Source: Triops longicaudatus
Lineage: Eukaryota > Arthropoda > Branchiopoda > Notostraca > Triopsidae
DNA length: 64,000 nt
Direction: 5' to 3'
Assembly: GCA_022885665.1 (NCBI GenBank)
Contig: JAGQDJ010000018.1
Span: 186,001-250,000 of the forward strand
Below the pieces are notes generated by a model. It did not search any database. It was not told where the DNA came from and saw only the letters and a list, made by a program, of their open reading frames with translations. Numbering within the stretch: position 1 is the stretch's first letter; every line of letters starts with the position of its first letter. The translations under genes were made by a program, and so were the position numbers. Shown one piece after another: positions 41,608 to 49,253 of the stretch.

Positions 41608-41855
41608 ACTAGGTCTTTTTTCATGGCTACACCCCCTTATTAGATACAGTTGCTGGTTATACTATTACACACTATCAGTTACAGTACTAATCGATTGAGA
41701 TAAGGATGAATAGATACACAATTACATGTATATATTCATCCTGATTGTTTATCAAGGTGCAGTACCTTGCCTAGATACTCATGCTAGATTGTATTTGGCT
41801 GATTCTAGGCTAAATTCTAAATCAGCGCAGCGGGGCCTTTTTCTAGATAGACTTG
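41608..41855. other. Non-coding spacer with hairpin and GCAGCGGGGCC motif
   Basis: AGGATGAATA (41704-41713) pairs with TATTCATCCT (about 41734-41743). A further GCAGCGGGGCC followed by TTTTT is at about 41827. No gene seen. Confidence 0.5.
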
Positions 41856-42170
41856 TTACATGCTAGGTTTATCCCCGTACCACCATATAAGAATACCTTC
41901 ATGCTGGTCATTAGATACTTGTTCGGCATTAAATCCAACTACCTTAAGTTGATACAGGACTTTTTGAATTATAACTGGATGTCTTAGTCCAGTTAACGAT
42001 TGGCGGGATGCAGAAACCCACTGTCCAGTTTCCTTAGTAGTATCATGGAAGTAGTGTGACTGCCCTAGGTTAGCAGATTGCTTAATAAAATTACCTAAGT
42101 ATTCTACAATGAAGTCTACGTTCTCTCCATTCATAATCTGGTTGGCAGTTTTTGCAGTAAGTGATATCAT
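41856..42170 (-). CDS. Hypothetical protein
   Basis: 104 residues: TAKTANQIMNGENVDFIVEYLGNFIKQSA, QWVSASRQSLTGLRHPVII, and an aromatic end LIWWYGDKPSM. The middle looks like a small helix-turn-helix-like region, but I cannot assign a family. Confidence 0.6.
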   Translation of the reverse strand: MISLTAKTANQIMNGENVDFIVEYLGNFIKQSANLGQSHYFHDTTKETGQWVSASRQSLTGLRHPVIIQKVLYQLKVVGFNAEQVSNDQHEGILIWWYGDKPSM

Positions 42171-42197
42171 ATTAGTTGTTATTGTTTAGATGTAGGT

Positions 42198-42229
42198 TAA
42201 GTGAGTAGACAATTATATCTACTCACTTA
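42198..42229 (-). terminator. 12-bp hairpin terminator
   Basis: TAAGTGAGTAGA (42198-42209) / TCTACTCACTTA (42218-42229), just after the stop of the membrane protein gene on the minus strand. Confidence 0.8.
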
Positions 42230-42249
42230 GTGCTAGTTAATCAGTATGA

Positions 42250-42438
42250 TTATTTAGAAGCTGGATCTGATGCTACTTCACTTGCAGTCGAAGCTGGATC
42301 TGATGCTACTTCACTTGCAGTCGAAGCTGGCTCTTCAGCTACAGGTGCATCGTCAACTGGGTTAGTGACAAAGAAATATGCTAAGCCAATGGCGATAAGA
42401 ATTAAAATGGCGATAATAGTGTTTTTAGTTTTATTCAT
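42250..42438 (-). CDS. Small single-pass membrane protein with Ala/Ser repeat
   Basis: 62 residues. MNKTKNTIIAILILIAIGLAYFFV is an N-terminal membrane anchor; the tail repeats STASEVASDPA twice from a 33-nt direct DNA repeat (42257-42322). Promoter TTGACA-17-TATAAT at 42489-42517 (minus). Probably anchored in the inner membrane with the repeat outside. Confidence 0.65.
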   Translation of the reverse strand: MNKTKNTIIAILILIAIGLAYFFVTNPVDDAPVAEEPASTASEVASDPASTASEVASDPASK

Positions 42439-42488
42439 ATGTTAAATTGTTTGTTAAAAAATTATAGCAGTTGTCTGCTACATAGTAT

Positions 42489-42517
42489 ATTATATACGAT
42501 TTGTGTATGCGTGTCAA
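42489..42517 (-). promoter_or_regulatory. Consensus sigma70 promoter (minus)
   Basis: TATAAT at 42489-42494 and TTGACA at 42512-42517 on the minus strand, spacer 17. It overlaps the last codon of M35 (stop at 42514), so M35 ends inside the promoter of the next gene. Confidence 0.8.
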
Positions 42518-42834
42518 GCGTTTTGTTGAGTTTTGTTGAATATAAACATATATTCATACTCAGATAGTTCTTGGTTGTTAAAGAACCATTTGGATATATG
42601 TTCTTGTATTATAGCAGGGCCATCAGTTCTGTGTATCTTCCCTTGATAATACCAAAACTTATCTCCATCTACATATTCAATTGCAGGACCGTTGTCTCTG
42701 TGTATTTGTCCGTTATAATGCCAAGAGTAACTACCATTTGCCCACACAATTGCAGGATGGTTAGTTCGATGTGTAAGATTATTCTTTAACCATCTCTTGG
42801 TGCCATCGAACCATATTTCAACTTGAATGCTCAT
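42514..42834 (-). CDS. WYW-repeat protein M35 (last of minus array, three repeats)
   Basis: 106 residues, three HRxxxPAI repeats (HRTNHPAIV, HRDNGPAIE, HRTDGPAII). More diverged than the others: the usual EYEHMML end is EYEYMFIFNKTQQNA. Confidence 0.72.
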   Translation of the reverse strand: MSIQVEIWFDGTKRWLKNNLTHRTNHPAIVWANGSYSWHYNGQIHRDNGPAIEYVDGDKFWYYQGKIHRTDGPAIIQEHISKWFFNNQELSEYEYMFIFNKTQQNA

Positions 42835-42900
42835 TCTTGTTCTTATCCTTATTTGTTACAGTGTAACATATGTACTAAGCTAATGTCAACAGATGTGGAG

Positions 42901-43422
42901 TTAGGTTGCGGTAGCCATTGCACAAAAATCAGCTACTTCATAATCCCACCAGTTGACATTTACCTTCCTAGATGGTGTTCTCTTGGGTGTACCATCCAGT
43001 TCAAAACTAATCTCAATGTTTGAGGTTTTAGGTATATGTTTATATGCAGAGTTAGGTATAGCAAAGTAATAGAACTTACCTTGTTTTCTTTCATATACCT
43101 GCACTCTTAGTATTCCTACTTTGTTGTATATACCCGAAACAGGTGCAGAGTATTTTTGTTTGTGATGTGCAGTACGGACTGTTACCAGCTTAGCATCGCT
43201 GAATAATCCATTCTTTTCTAAATCGCCCTTATCGAGACTGACTAAGGTATGACCGCCTGCATGTGCTAGGGCATGTTCAAACAAGGTGCTAACCTGTAGT
43301 CCGCCTAGTAGAGTTAATTGGTGTACTGTGTTAGTACACAATTGGGAGAATCCTGGTATAAAATTTTTAAAATTATCTAGATGTGCAACTTCAAGTGGTA
43401 GGTTTTCCATTTTTACAGCCAT
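42901..43422 (-). CDS. Hypothetical protein interrupting the array
   Basis: 173 residues unrelated to its neighbours. Segments: LVSLDKGDLEKNGLFSDAKLVTVRT, SAPVSGIYNKVGILRVQVYERKQGKFYYFAIP, and RKVNVNWWDYEVADF. It looks like an alpha/beta enzyme, perhaps nuclease-like, but no catalytic motif is certain. Confidence 0.6.
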   Translation of the reverse strand: MAVKMENLPLEVAHLDNFKNFIPGFSQLCTNTVHQLTLLGGLQVSTLFEHALAHAGGHTLVSLDKGDLEKNGLFSDAKLVTVRTAHHKQKYSAPVSGIYNKVGILRVQVYERKQGKFYYFAIPNSAYKHIPKTSNIEISFELDGTPKRTPSRKVNVNWWDYEVADFCAMATAT

Positions 43423-43481
43423 TGTATTAAGTACCTTATACGATATACTACCTCATTAACGTAGTATATTGTATTTAATCC

Positions 43482-43727
43482 TTAACCGTCCTTGCTATTA
43501 GACAGAAATAGATGAGAGAACTCATCTACTAACGTACCATATATAAACCATGCTTGATAACCATCTGAATAACTAATAGCAGGACCATTGGCTCTATGAA
43601 ATCTTCCATATAGAAACCACTGAATAGTACCGTCATCAAGCTCAACAGCCGGTCCATTTGTTCTATGTAATTGTCTATACATATACCAATATTTGCCACC
43701 AGCAGAAGTTATTGTTAATGATATCAT
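43482..43727 (-). CDS. WYW-repeat protein M34 (two repeats)
   Basis: 81 residues: HRTNGPAVELDDGTIQWF and HRANGPAISYSDG. The C-terminus is changed to VDEFSHLFLSNSKDG. A gap follows instead of the usual overlap, so this copy ends a coupled run. Confidence 0.75.
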   Translation of the reverse strand: MISLTITSAGGKYWYMYRQLHRTNGPAVELDDGTIQWFLYGRFHRANGPAISYSDGYQAWFIYGTLVDEFSHLFLSNSKDG

Positions 43728-43731
43728 GATT

Positions 43732-43953
43732 TTATTGTCCTCTAAGCATCATGTGCTCAAACTCAGTAACCAGCCGACCATGCCAGTGCCAATCGCCAGT
43801 ACCATCCCTGTACCAAACAACAGCAGGACCGTTAACTCTATGACGTTTACCATCCAAGTACCAGTACTTATTACCAGTTGTATATATGCGTAAGCACACT
43901 CCATCCGAGTATATGTACTTAATGCCATACCTGCTAATGCGTAGTTTAATCAT
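43732..43953 (-). CDS. WYW-repeat protein M33
   Basis: 73 residues, one repeat with an N-terminal duplication-like stretch (IKYIYSDGVCLRIYTTGNKYW). Ends TEFEHMMLRGQ. Confidence 0.77.
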   Translation of the reverse strand: MIKLRISRYGIKYIYSDGVCLRIYTTGNKYWYLDGKRHRVNGPAVVWYRDGTGDWHWHGRLVTEFEHMMLRGQ

Positions 43954-44128
43954 GTAACCTTGCCTGTGCCACTAGCATCATATGCTCGTATTCAGTAACC
44001 TGTTGACCATTCCAGAACCACCATCTAACTCCACTGATTAGCATAATTGATGGACCATTGGCTCTATGACCATGCTCGTCTAAATACCAATACTTATCAC
44101 CATTTTTGCAGATATAAAATTCAACCAT
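43946..44128 (-). CDS. WYW-repeat protein M32
   Basis: 60 residues; MVEFYICKNGDKYWYLDEHG, HRANGPSIM, VTEYEHMMLVAQARLHD. The usual QEQ/SD segment reads AQAR. Confidence 0.8.
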   Translation of the reverse strand: MVEFYICKNGDKYWYLDEHGHRANGPSIMLISGVRWWFWNGQQVTEYEHMMLVAQARLHD

Positions 44129-44303
44129 TTGATTGCTCCTGTGCCACTAGCATCATATGCTCGTATTCGGTAAATGGTTTACTATACAGAAACCACTCTT
44201 GATAACCGTCATCCCAATCCATAGCAGGACCATTGGCTCTATGGTATTGGTGATTTAAAAACCAGAATTTAGATCCTGAACTCCATATACGTAATTCAAC
44301 CAT
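44121..44303 (-). CDS. WYW-repeat protein M31
   Basis: 60 residues; HRANGPAMDWDDGYQEWF, ends AQEQSNG with the CAGGAG ribosome site for M32. Confidence 0.82.
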   Translation of the reverse strand: MVELRIWSSGSKFWFLNHQYHRANGPAMDWDDGYQEWFLYSKPFTEYEHMMLVAQEQSNG

Positions 44304-44478
44304 TTAATTGCTCTTGTGCCGCTAGCATCATATGTTCGTATTCAGTAACTGGCCAATTATTCCAGTACCAGGCTACTGTTCCATTAACTCGAACAATTGC
44401 AGGGCCATTTGCTCTATGCCGATCATCACCTAAATACCAAAACTGGCCACCGTCTAGTGTAATAACTAATTCAACCAT
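44296..44478 (-). CDS. WYW-repeat protein M30
   Basis: 60 residues; ITLDGGQFWYLGDDRHRANG and VAWYWNNWPVTEYEHMML. Confidence 0.82.
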   Translation of the reverse strand: MVELVITLDGGQFWYLGDDRHRANGPAIVRVNGTVAWYWNNWPVTEYEHMMLAAQEQLNG

Positions 44479-44722
44479 TGACTATCTCTTGTACAGATAA
44501 CATCATATGTTCATATTCACTAACACGATTACCATACCAGAACCACATTTGTCTACCACTGGCTGTTATGATCGAAGGACCACTAACTCTATGGCGTTGT
44601 CCATACCAGTACCAGTGTAAAACGCCATCTGCCCATTGGATAGCAGGACCATTAGCTCTATGATGTTGATGATCTAAATACCAATACTTACCTCCATCGA
44701 ACTGAATAAATATTCTAACCAT
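44471..44722 (-). CDS. WYW-repeat protein M29 (two repeats)
   Basis: 83 residues, one extra 23-residue unit (HRVSGPSIITASGRQMW). N-terminus MVRIFIQFDGGKYWYLDHQH is nearly that of M28. Confidence 0.82.
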   Translation of the reverse strand: MVRIFIQFDGGKYWYLDHQHHRANGPAIQWADGVLHWYWYGQRHRVSGPSIITASGRQMWFWYGNRVSEYEHMMLSVQEIVNG

Positions 44723-44897
44723 TTGTTATCTCCTGTCCCATTAACATCATAAGTGCAAACTCGCCTACAGGCTCACCATGCCACCACCACTCACGAATTC
44801 CACTAGCATATATAACAGCAGGACCATTGGATCTATGATGTTGATGATCTAAATACCAATACTTATCTCCATCGAACCGAATAAATATTCTAACCAT
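44715..44897 (-). CDS. WYW-repeat protein M28
   Basis: 60 residues; IREWWWHGEPVGEFALMMLM, a variant end (GEFALMML) shared with M26. Confidence 0.82.
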   Translation of the reverse strand: MVRIFIRFDGDKYWYLDHQHHRSNGPAVIYASGIREWWWHGEPVGEFALMMLMGQEITNG

Positions 44898-45069
44898 TTG
44901 TTATCTCCGGTCCCATTAACATCATAAGTTCATACTCAGTAACTTTCTTACCATGCCAATACCACTTCACTATATTATGCCAATCCATAGCAGGACCATT
45001 GGCTCTGTGACTTATCCCGTTTAAAAACCACATTTTATCGCCATTGTTATATATGTGTAACTTACACAT
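44890..45069 (-). CDS. WYW-repeat protein M27
   Basis: 59 residues from ATG 45069: MCKLHIYNNGDKMWFLNGIS, HRANGPAMDWHN, VTEYELMMLMGPEITNG. Ribosome site GGAGG 7 nt upstream, in the end of M26. Confidence 0.8.
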   Translation of the reverse strand: MCKLHIYNNGDKMWFLNGISHRANGPAMDWHNIVKWYWHGKKVTEYELMMLMGPEITNG

Positions 45070-45241
45070 ATATAACCTCCTGTCCCATTAACATCATAAG
45101 TGCAAACTCGCCTACAGGCTCACCATGCCACCACCACTCATGGTTATTGCCAACTATAATAGCAGGACCACCTGATCTATGAAGTACGCCTCCTTGCCAC
45201 CAGTACTTACTGCCATTTTTTATAATCAGTAACTCAATCAT
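45062..45241 (-). CDS. WYW-repeat protein M26
   Basis: 59 residues from ATG 45241: MIELLIIKNGSKYWWQGGVL, HRSGGPAIIVGNN, ending GQEVIYV. The 3' half is nearly identical in DNA to M28, an internal gene-conversion or duplication trace. Confidence 0.8.
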   Translation of the reverse strand: MIELLIIKNGSKYWWQGGVLHRSGGPAIIVGNNHEWWWHGEPVGEFALMMLMGQEVIYV

Positions 45242-45411
45242 GCTTCTGCACCTGTTATCATCATTACTTCATAATCAGAAAGTATCTTGCCATTCCGACA
45301 CCAAATTATATTTCCACTAGAGAAAACCATAGCCGGTCCCTTGGCTCTATGACGTTTATTATTTAAATACCAAAACTTAGCGCCAGTTGCTTGTATGTGT
45401 AATTTAACCAT
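45238..45411 (-). CDS. WYW-repeat protein M25
   Basis: 57 residues from ATG 45411: MVKLHIQATGAKFWYLNNKR, HRAKGPAMV, IIWCRNG, and a diverged end SDYEVMMITGAEA. Overlaps M26 by only 4 nt (ATGA). Confidence 0.78.
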   Translation of the reverse strand: MVKLHIQATGAKFWYLNNKRHRAKGPAMVFSSGNIIWCRNGKILSDYEVMMITGAEA

Positions 45412-45586
45412 TGGTTATTTCCTGATTTGCTAACATAATAACTTCAAACTCGGTAACTTCATAACCATGCCAGAACCACGTGGGTGTTTCTTTATAGTCA
45501 ATAACAGCAGGACCATTGGCTCTATGGAATCGGTGATTTAAAATCCAGAATTTATATCCAGAACTCCATATACGTAATTTAACCAT
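45404..45586 (-). CDS. WYW-repeat protein M24
   Basis: 60 residues; MVKLRIWSSGYKFWILNHRF, TPTWFWHGYEVTEFEVIML. Its start lies inside the run-on end of M23. Confidence 0.8.
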   Translation of the reverse strand: MVKLRIWSSGYKFWILNHRFHRANGPAVIDYKETPTWFWHGYEVTEFEVIMLANQEITNG

Positions 45587-45780
45587 TGGTTATTTCCTTT
45601 TCTTTTGACTTGCTCATTAGCCGATAACATCATATGTTCAAATTCACTAACACGATTACCATACCAGAACCAAAAGCTAGTACCATCAATCCAAACAATA
45701 GCAGGACCAATGGCTCGATGCCAGTCGCCATTTAAAAACCACCGTTTATCACCATTTGCCCAGATCTTTAATTCAATCAT
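45538..45780 (-). CDS. WYW-repeat protein M23 with run-on C-terminus
   Basis: 80 residues. Normal until EFEHMMLSANEQVKRKG, then the usual stop is lost through an indel in a TTTTCTTTT run and the frame reads NNQWLNYVYGVLDINSGF over the start of M24 in another frame. Confidence 0.75.
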   Translation of the reverse strand: MIELKIWANGDKRWFLNGDWHRAIGPAIVWIDGTSFWFWYGNRVSEFEHMMLSANEQVKRKGNNQWLNYVYGVLDINSGF

Positions 45781-45955
45781 TTAGTTGCTCCTGACCTGCT
45801 AATATCATATGTTTAAACTCGTCAACTTCTCGGTCATACCAGTACCACACCATATATCCATTAGGATATGCAATAGCAGGACCATTGGCTCTATGTAGTT
45901 GATTGTTATAGACCCAACCCTTAACGCCATCAAGGAATATACGTAAGCTAATCAT
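45773..45955 (-). CDS. WYW-repeat protein M22
   Basis: 60 residues; GVKGWVYNNQLHRANGPAIA, MVWYWYDREVDEFKHMIL. Confidence 0.81.
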   Translation of the reverse strand: MISLRIFLDGVKGWVYNNQLHRANGPAIAYPNGYMVWYWYDREVDEFKHMILAGQEQLND

Positions 45956-46199
45956 TTGTTATCTCCTGTCCTGCTAATATCATATGCTCGTACTCAGTAA
46001 CTACTCGACCGTGCCAGTGCCACCTAACGGCTCCATCTGCCCACACAACAGCTGGTCCATTTTCTCTATGTGGGTGTCCATACCAAAACCAGTGTAACAC
46101 ACCATCTGTAAATTGAATAGCAGGACCATTGGCTCTATGACGTTGATGGTCTAAATACCAAGACTTAGTGCCTCTTTGTGAAATAAATAATTCAACCAT
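45948..46199 (-). CDS. WYW-repeat protein M21 (two repeats)
   Basis: 83 residues; HRANGPAIQFTDGVLHWFW then HRENGPAVVWADGAVRWHW. Confidence 0.82.
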   Translation of the reverse strand: MVELFISQRGTKSWYLDHQRHRANGPAIQFTDGVLHWFWYGHPHRENGPAVVWADGAVRWHWHGRVVTEYEHMILAGQEITND

Positions 46200-46374
46200 T
46201 TAGTTGCTCCTGACCTGCTAATATCATATGTTCAAATTCAGTTATGAACTGTCCATGCCACCACCACATCGAATATCCACTTAAGTATATAATAGCAGGA
46301 CCATTGGCTCTATGATATTGCTGATTTAACTGCCAATACTTATCTCCATCGAACCGAATAAATAATCTAACCAT
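46192..46374 (-). CDS. WYW-repeat protein M20
   Basis: 60 residues; MVRLFIRFDGDKYWQLNQQY, YSMWWWHGQFITEFEHMIL. Confidence 0.82.
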   Translation of the reverse strand: MVRLFIRFDGDKYWQLNQQYHRANGPAIIYLSGYSMWWWHGQFITEFEHMILAGQEQLNG

Positions 46375-46687
46375 TTGTTATCTCTTGTCCTGCTAACATC
46401 ATGTGCTCAAATTCAGTAACTTCTCGACCATACCAGTGCCAAGCTAGTTGACCACTTTTATATACATACGTTGGACCATCCGCTCTATGACGTACTCCAT
46501 ACCGGAACCAGCACATATCACCATGTGCATTTATAAATGCAGGTCCATCTACTCTATGTAGTAAACCATGTTGATACCAAGAGCGTGTGCCGTAATGCCA
46601 TGTATTTGCAGGACCGTTGGATCTATGGTTGGTGCCATTGTAAAACCATCGACGAGTACCATCACGGAATATGCGTACATTAACCAT
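46367..46687 (-). CDS. WYW-repeat protein M19 (three repeats)
   Basis: 106 residues; HRSNGPANT, HRVDGPAFI and HRADGPTYV units 23 residues apart, ending EFEHMMLAGQEITNG. Confidence 0.82.
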   Translation of the reverse strand: MVNVRIFRDGTRRWFYNGTNHRSNGPANTWHYGTRSWYQHGLLHRVDGPAFINAHGDMCWFRYGVRHRADGPTYVYKSGQLAWHWYGREVTEFEHMMLAGQEITNG

Positions 46688-47249
46688 TTGATTGCTCCTG
46701 AGTAGATAAAATCATGTGTTCAAATTCAGTAACTCGCCGACCGTACCAATACCAGTAGTTGGTACCATTAGATTGCGTAAGGGCAGGACCATCTACCCTA
46801 TGACGTATTCCGTTGAATACCCATTCAGTATAGCCATCAGGTCGTGTAATAGCAGGACCATCTGCTCTATGAATAACTCCGTGATTCCACCACCATTGGT
46901 CACCATCTAAGTTTATAATAGCAGGACCACCCACTCTATGCTTCTTACCGTGCCAGTAGTATATTTCTGTGCCTACTAGTGTTATACTTGCCGGGCCATC
47001 AGTTCTATGTAACTGGCCACGATCGTCATACCATTTTCGTTCAGCTAATGCATTTGTTTTTGGATACACTACTTCTTTTTCTACCCAACTCTCTACCAAC
47101 GTAGACTTTTTAAAATGTTTCCAGTTACGATACATAAGGGTATTTCTGGTTGCAGTTTCTTCTCCAGTTCTGGATGATTTTTTACGATATACAATACCTT
47201 CATAAAAGAAGTATGCGTTTATGTTTATACTACTAAATGTTACTTGCAT
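46680..47249 (-). CDS. WYW-repeat protein M18 (four repeats, N-terminal extension)
   Basis: 189 residues. About 75 residues without repeats (MQVTFSSININAYFFYEGIV, VESWVEKEVVYPKTNALAE) precede four units (HRTDGPASI, HRVGGPAII, HRADGPAIT, HRVDGPALT). It has its own consensus promoter (47273-47301), so it probably begins a transcript and may be the ancestral multi-repeat form. Confidence 0.8.
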   Translation of the reverse strand: MQVTFSSININAYFFYEGIVYRKKSSRTGEETATRNTLMYRNWKHFKKSTLVESWVEKEVVYPKTNALAERKWYDDRGQLHRTDGPASITLVGTEIYYWHGKKHRVGGPAIINLDGDQWWWNHGVIHRADGPAITRPDGYTEWVFNGIRHRVDGPALTQSNGTNYWYWYGRRVTEFEHMILSTQEQSNG

Positions 47250-47272
47250 AATAATACCTATGTTACGTATAT

Positions 47273-47301
47273 ATTATACACTAGTTATGTACATGTGTCA
47301 A
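47273..47301 (-). promoter_or_regulatory. Consensus sigma70 promoter inside the array (minus)
   Basis: TATAAT at 47273-47278, TTGACA at 47296-47301 (minus), spacer 17. The -35 box is inside the last codons of M17 (MMLTHVHN). Confidence 0.82.
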
Positions 47302-47616
47302 CATCATATGCTCGTATTCGGTAACTTCCTTTCCGTACCAGTGCCATTGTTTTCTACCAGAATAACCCCAAGTCATTGAAGGACCATTGGCTCGGTGGCG
47401 TCTATTTTTAGAAAACCATACTTTTCTACCAGATTTCCAGATTTCCAATCTAACACTTACTATTAGTCTATGGGTATTCTCTGTAACTAGGTCATCGTGC
47501 CAAAACCACTTTGATGTACCATTTGCCCATACAACAGCAGGGCCATTTGCTCTATGACGTTGATTGTTAAAATACCAATACTTACCTCCAGAGCTGGTGA
47601 TTACTATACTAATCAT
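47281..47616 (-). CDS. WYW-repeat protein M17: fusion of two former genes
   Basis: 111 residues. The first unit ends VTENTHRLIVS where VTEYEHMML and a stop are expected, and continues in frame into a second complete unit (VRLEIWKSGRKVWFSKNRR, TEYEHMML). Unlike normal two-repeat proteins the joined parts are whole gene units. Confidence 0.78.
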   Translation of the reverse strand: MISIVITSSGGKYWYFNNQRHRANGPAVVWANGTSKWFWHDDLVTENTHRLIVSVRLEIWKSGRKVWFSKNRRHRANGPSMTWGYSGRKQWHWYGKEVTEYEHMMLTHVHN

Positions 47617-47791
47617 TTGATTTCCCGTGTGTTGATAACATCATATGCTCATACTCATCAACAATCTCATCATGCCAACACCACCACCAAAGGTCACGGT
47701 TTAAAACAATAGCAGGACCATTGGCTCTGTGACGAGTTTCATTTAAATACCAAATCTTACAGCCCAATATACTTAATTGCATGCTAATCAT
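47609..47791 (-). CDS. WYW-repeat protein M16
   Basis: 60 residues; MISMQLSILGCKIWYLNETR, RDLWWWCWHDEIVDEYEHMM. Ribosome site GACAG...; ends STHGKSND. Confidence 0.81.
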   Translation of the reverse strand: MISMQLSILGCKIWYLNETRHRANGPAIVLNRDLWWWCWHDEIVDEYEHMMLSTHGKSND

Positions 47792-47966
47792 TAACTGTCT
47801 CCTGTCCTGCCAAAATCATATGCTCATACTCAGTAACTCGGCGATTATGCCACCACCACTCTGGACAACCGTTAGACAACGTAACTGCTGGACCATTGTC
47901 TCGATGCCAGATGTCATCTAAATACCATACTTTAATATTTGTTGTACTTAAATATAAGCTAACCAC
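47784..47966 (-). CDS. WYW-repeat protein M15
   Basis: 60 residues; begins MVSLYLSTTNIKVWYLDDIW. HRDNGPAVTLSNG. Confidence 0.81.
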   Translation of the reverse strand: MVSLYLSTTNIKVWYLDDIWHRDNGPAVTLSNGCPEWWWHNRRVTEYEHMILAGQETVND

Positions 47967-48210
47967 TTGTTATCTCCTGTTCTGCTAGCATCATGTGCTC
48001 ATACTCGCTCACATACCGACCATGCCAAAACCACGTAGTAAACCCATCGCCACACGTAACAGCAGGGCCATCAGTTCTATGTCGTTCTCCATACAAGTAC
48101 CACTCTTGATCGCCATCAGCATATGATATAGCAGGGCCATTGGCTCTATGCCATTTCTCATTATTACACCAGTACCTAAATCCTCGTTTAGATATACACA
48201 ATCTAACCAT
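47959..48210 (-). CDS. WYW-repeat protein M14 (two repeats)
   Basis: 83 residues; HRANGPAISYADGDQEWYLY then HRTDGPAVTCGDGFTTWFW. Confidence 0.82.
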   Translation of the reverse strand: MVRLCISKRGFRYWCNNEKWHRANGPAISYADGDQEWYLYGERHRTDGPAVTCGDGFTTWFWHGRYVSEYEHMMLAEQEITSG

Positions 48211-48385
48211 TTGCTTGCTCCTGTGCCATTAGCATCATATGCTCAAACTCGGTTATTCCTAGATCATTCCAAAACCACCATCTAACTCCATTAGGTTGTA
48301 CGATTGATGGTCCATTGACTCTATGCCGTTTTCCATTCAACGACCACCATTTTGTACCGGATTTTGCAATATATACTTTAACCAT
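48203..48385 (-). CDS. WYW-repeat protein M13
   Basis: 60 residues; AKSGTKWWSLNGKRHRVNGP, VRWWFWNDLGITEFEHMML. Confidence 0.82.
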   Translation of the reverse strand: MVKVYIAKSGTKWWSLNGKRHRVNGPSIVQPNGVRWWFWNDLGITEFEHMMLMAQEQANG

Positions 48386-48725
48386 TTTTTGTTTTCTGTC
48401 CTGCTAACATCATAAGTTCATACTCAGTAATACGATCGTCATACCAATACCATTCACAATGTCCATCTGCCCATACAACAGCAGGACCATTTGCTCTATG
48501 ATTTTGTTCATTTAAAAACCAAAATTTGCTACCATCATACGATATGAGTAATTGAGCAGTTGGCTGAGCCGCTAGCATCATAAGTTCAAACTCGGTAACT
48601 TGCCGACCATACCAAAAACAGTTCACTGTATTACTCCAAACGATTGCAGGACCATTTGCTCTATGATAGATATTATTTAAAAACCATGTTTTATCACCAT
48701 CAGACCATATACGCAATTTAATCAC
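48378..48725 (-). CDS. WYW-repeat protein M12: fusion of two former genes
   Basis: 115 residues. First unit ends TEFELMMLAAQPTAQLL, where the former stop/start overlap has been replaced by in-frame codons, then ISYDGSKFWFLNEQN continues as a second unit ending AGQKTKNG. Confidence 0.79.
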   Translation of the reverse strand: MIKLRIWSDGDKTWFLNNIYHRANGPAIVWSNTVNCFWYGRQVTEFELMMLAAQPTAQLLISYDGSKFWFLNEQNHRANGPAVVWADGHCEWYWYDDRITEYELMMLAGQKTKNG

Positions 48726-48900
48726 TGGTTATCTCCTGTCCTACTAACATCATATGCTCATATTCAGTAACTGCTTGATCATGCCAGTACCACCATTTCG
48801 ATCCACTTGCCAACGTAGCGGCCGGGCCATTGTCTCTATGACATAATCCATTAAAATACCAAACTGTAACACCATTATCCCATATCTGTAATTCAACCAT
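48718..48900 (-). CDS. WYW-repeat protein M11
   Basis: 60 residues; MVELQIWDNGVTVWYFNGLC, HRDNGPAATLASG. Confidence 0.82.
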   Translation of the reverse strand: MVELQIWDNGVTVWYFNGLCHRDNGPAATLASGSKWWYWHDQAVTEYEHMMLVGQEITSD

Positions 48901-49075
48901 TCGTTACCTCCTGTGCCACCAGCATCATTATTTCATACTCGGTAGCTAACTGATCATGCCAAAACCAGTAACAACTGCCATCCATATTTATTATAGCAGG
49001 GCCATTTGCTCTATGACGTTGATTGTTAAAATACCAATACCTATCACCATTATCCCACATACGTAATCTAACCAT
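48893..49075 (-). CDS. WYW-repeat protein M10
   Basis: 60 residues; DRYWYFNNQRHRANGPAIIN, SCYWFWHDQLATEYEIMML. The middle (INMDGSCYWFWHDQL) recurs in P8 of the plus-strand array. Confidence 0.82.
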   Translation of the reverse strand: MVRLRMWDNGDRYWYFNNQRHRANGPAIINMDGSCYWFWHDQLATEYEIMMLVAQEVTNG

Positions 49076-49088
49076 TAGTATTCTCTTG

Positions 49089-49253
49089 TTATGCTACCAT
49101 CATTATTTCATACTCGGTAAGTTTACGGCCATGCCAGTACCAACTAATAGTACCATTCCGATGCCATACAATAGCAGGACCGTTGACTCTGTGATAGATA
49201 TTATTTAAAAACCATGTTTTATCACCATCGGTCCATATACGCACTTTAACCAT
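49089..49253 (-). CDS. WYW-repeat protein M9, cut short by an early stop
   Basis: 54 residues from ATG 49253: MVKVRIWTDGDKTWFLNNIY, HRVNGPAIVWHRNG, ending TEYEIMMVA. A TAA removes the last residues; the following QEN-TNG codons and ribosome site for M10 remain readable in the DNA. Confidence 0.72.
   Translation of the reverse strand: MVKVRIWTDGDKTWFLNNIYHRVNGPAIVWHRNGTISWYWHGRKLTEYEIMMVA

Noticed and set aside
42230..42445. Plus-strand frame with repeated LEAGSDATSLAVEAGS
   Set aside because: It is the complement of the membrane protein gene, which has a consensus promoter and a clear membrane anchor.
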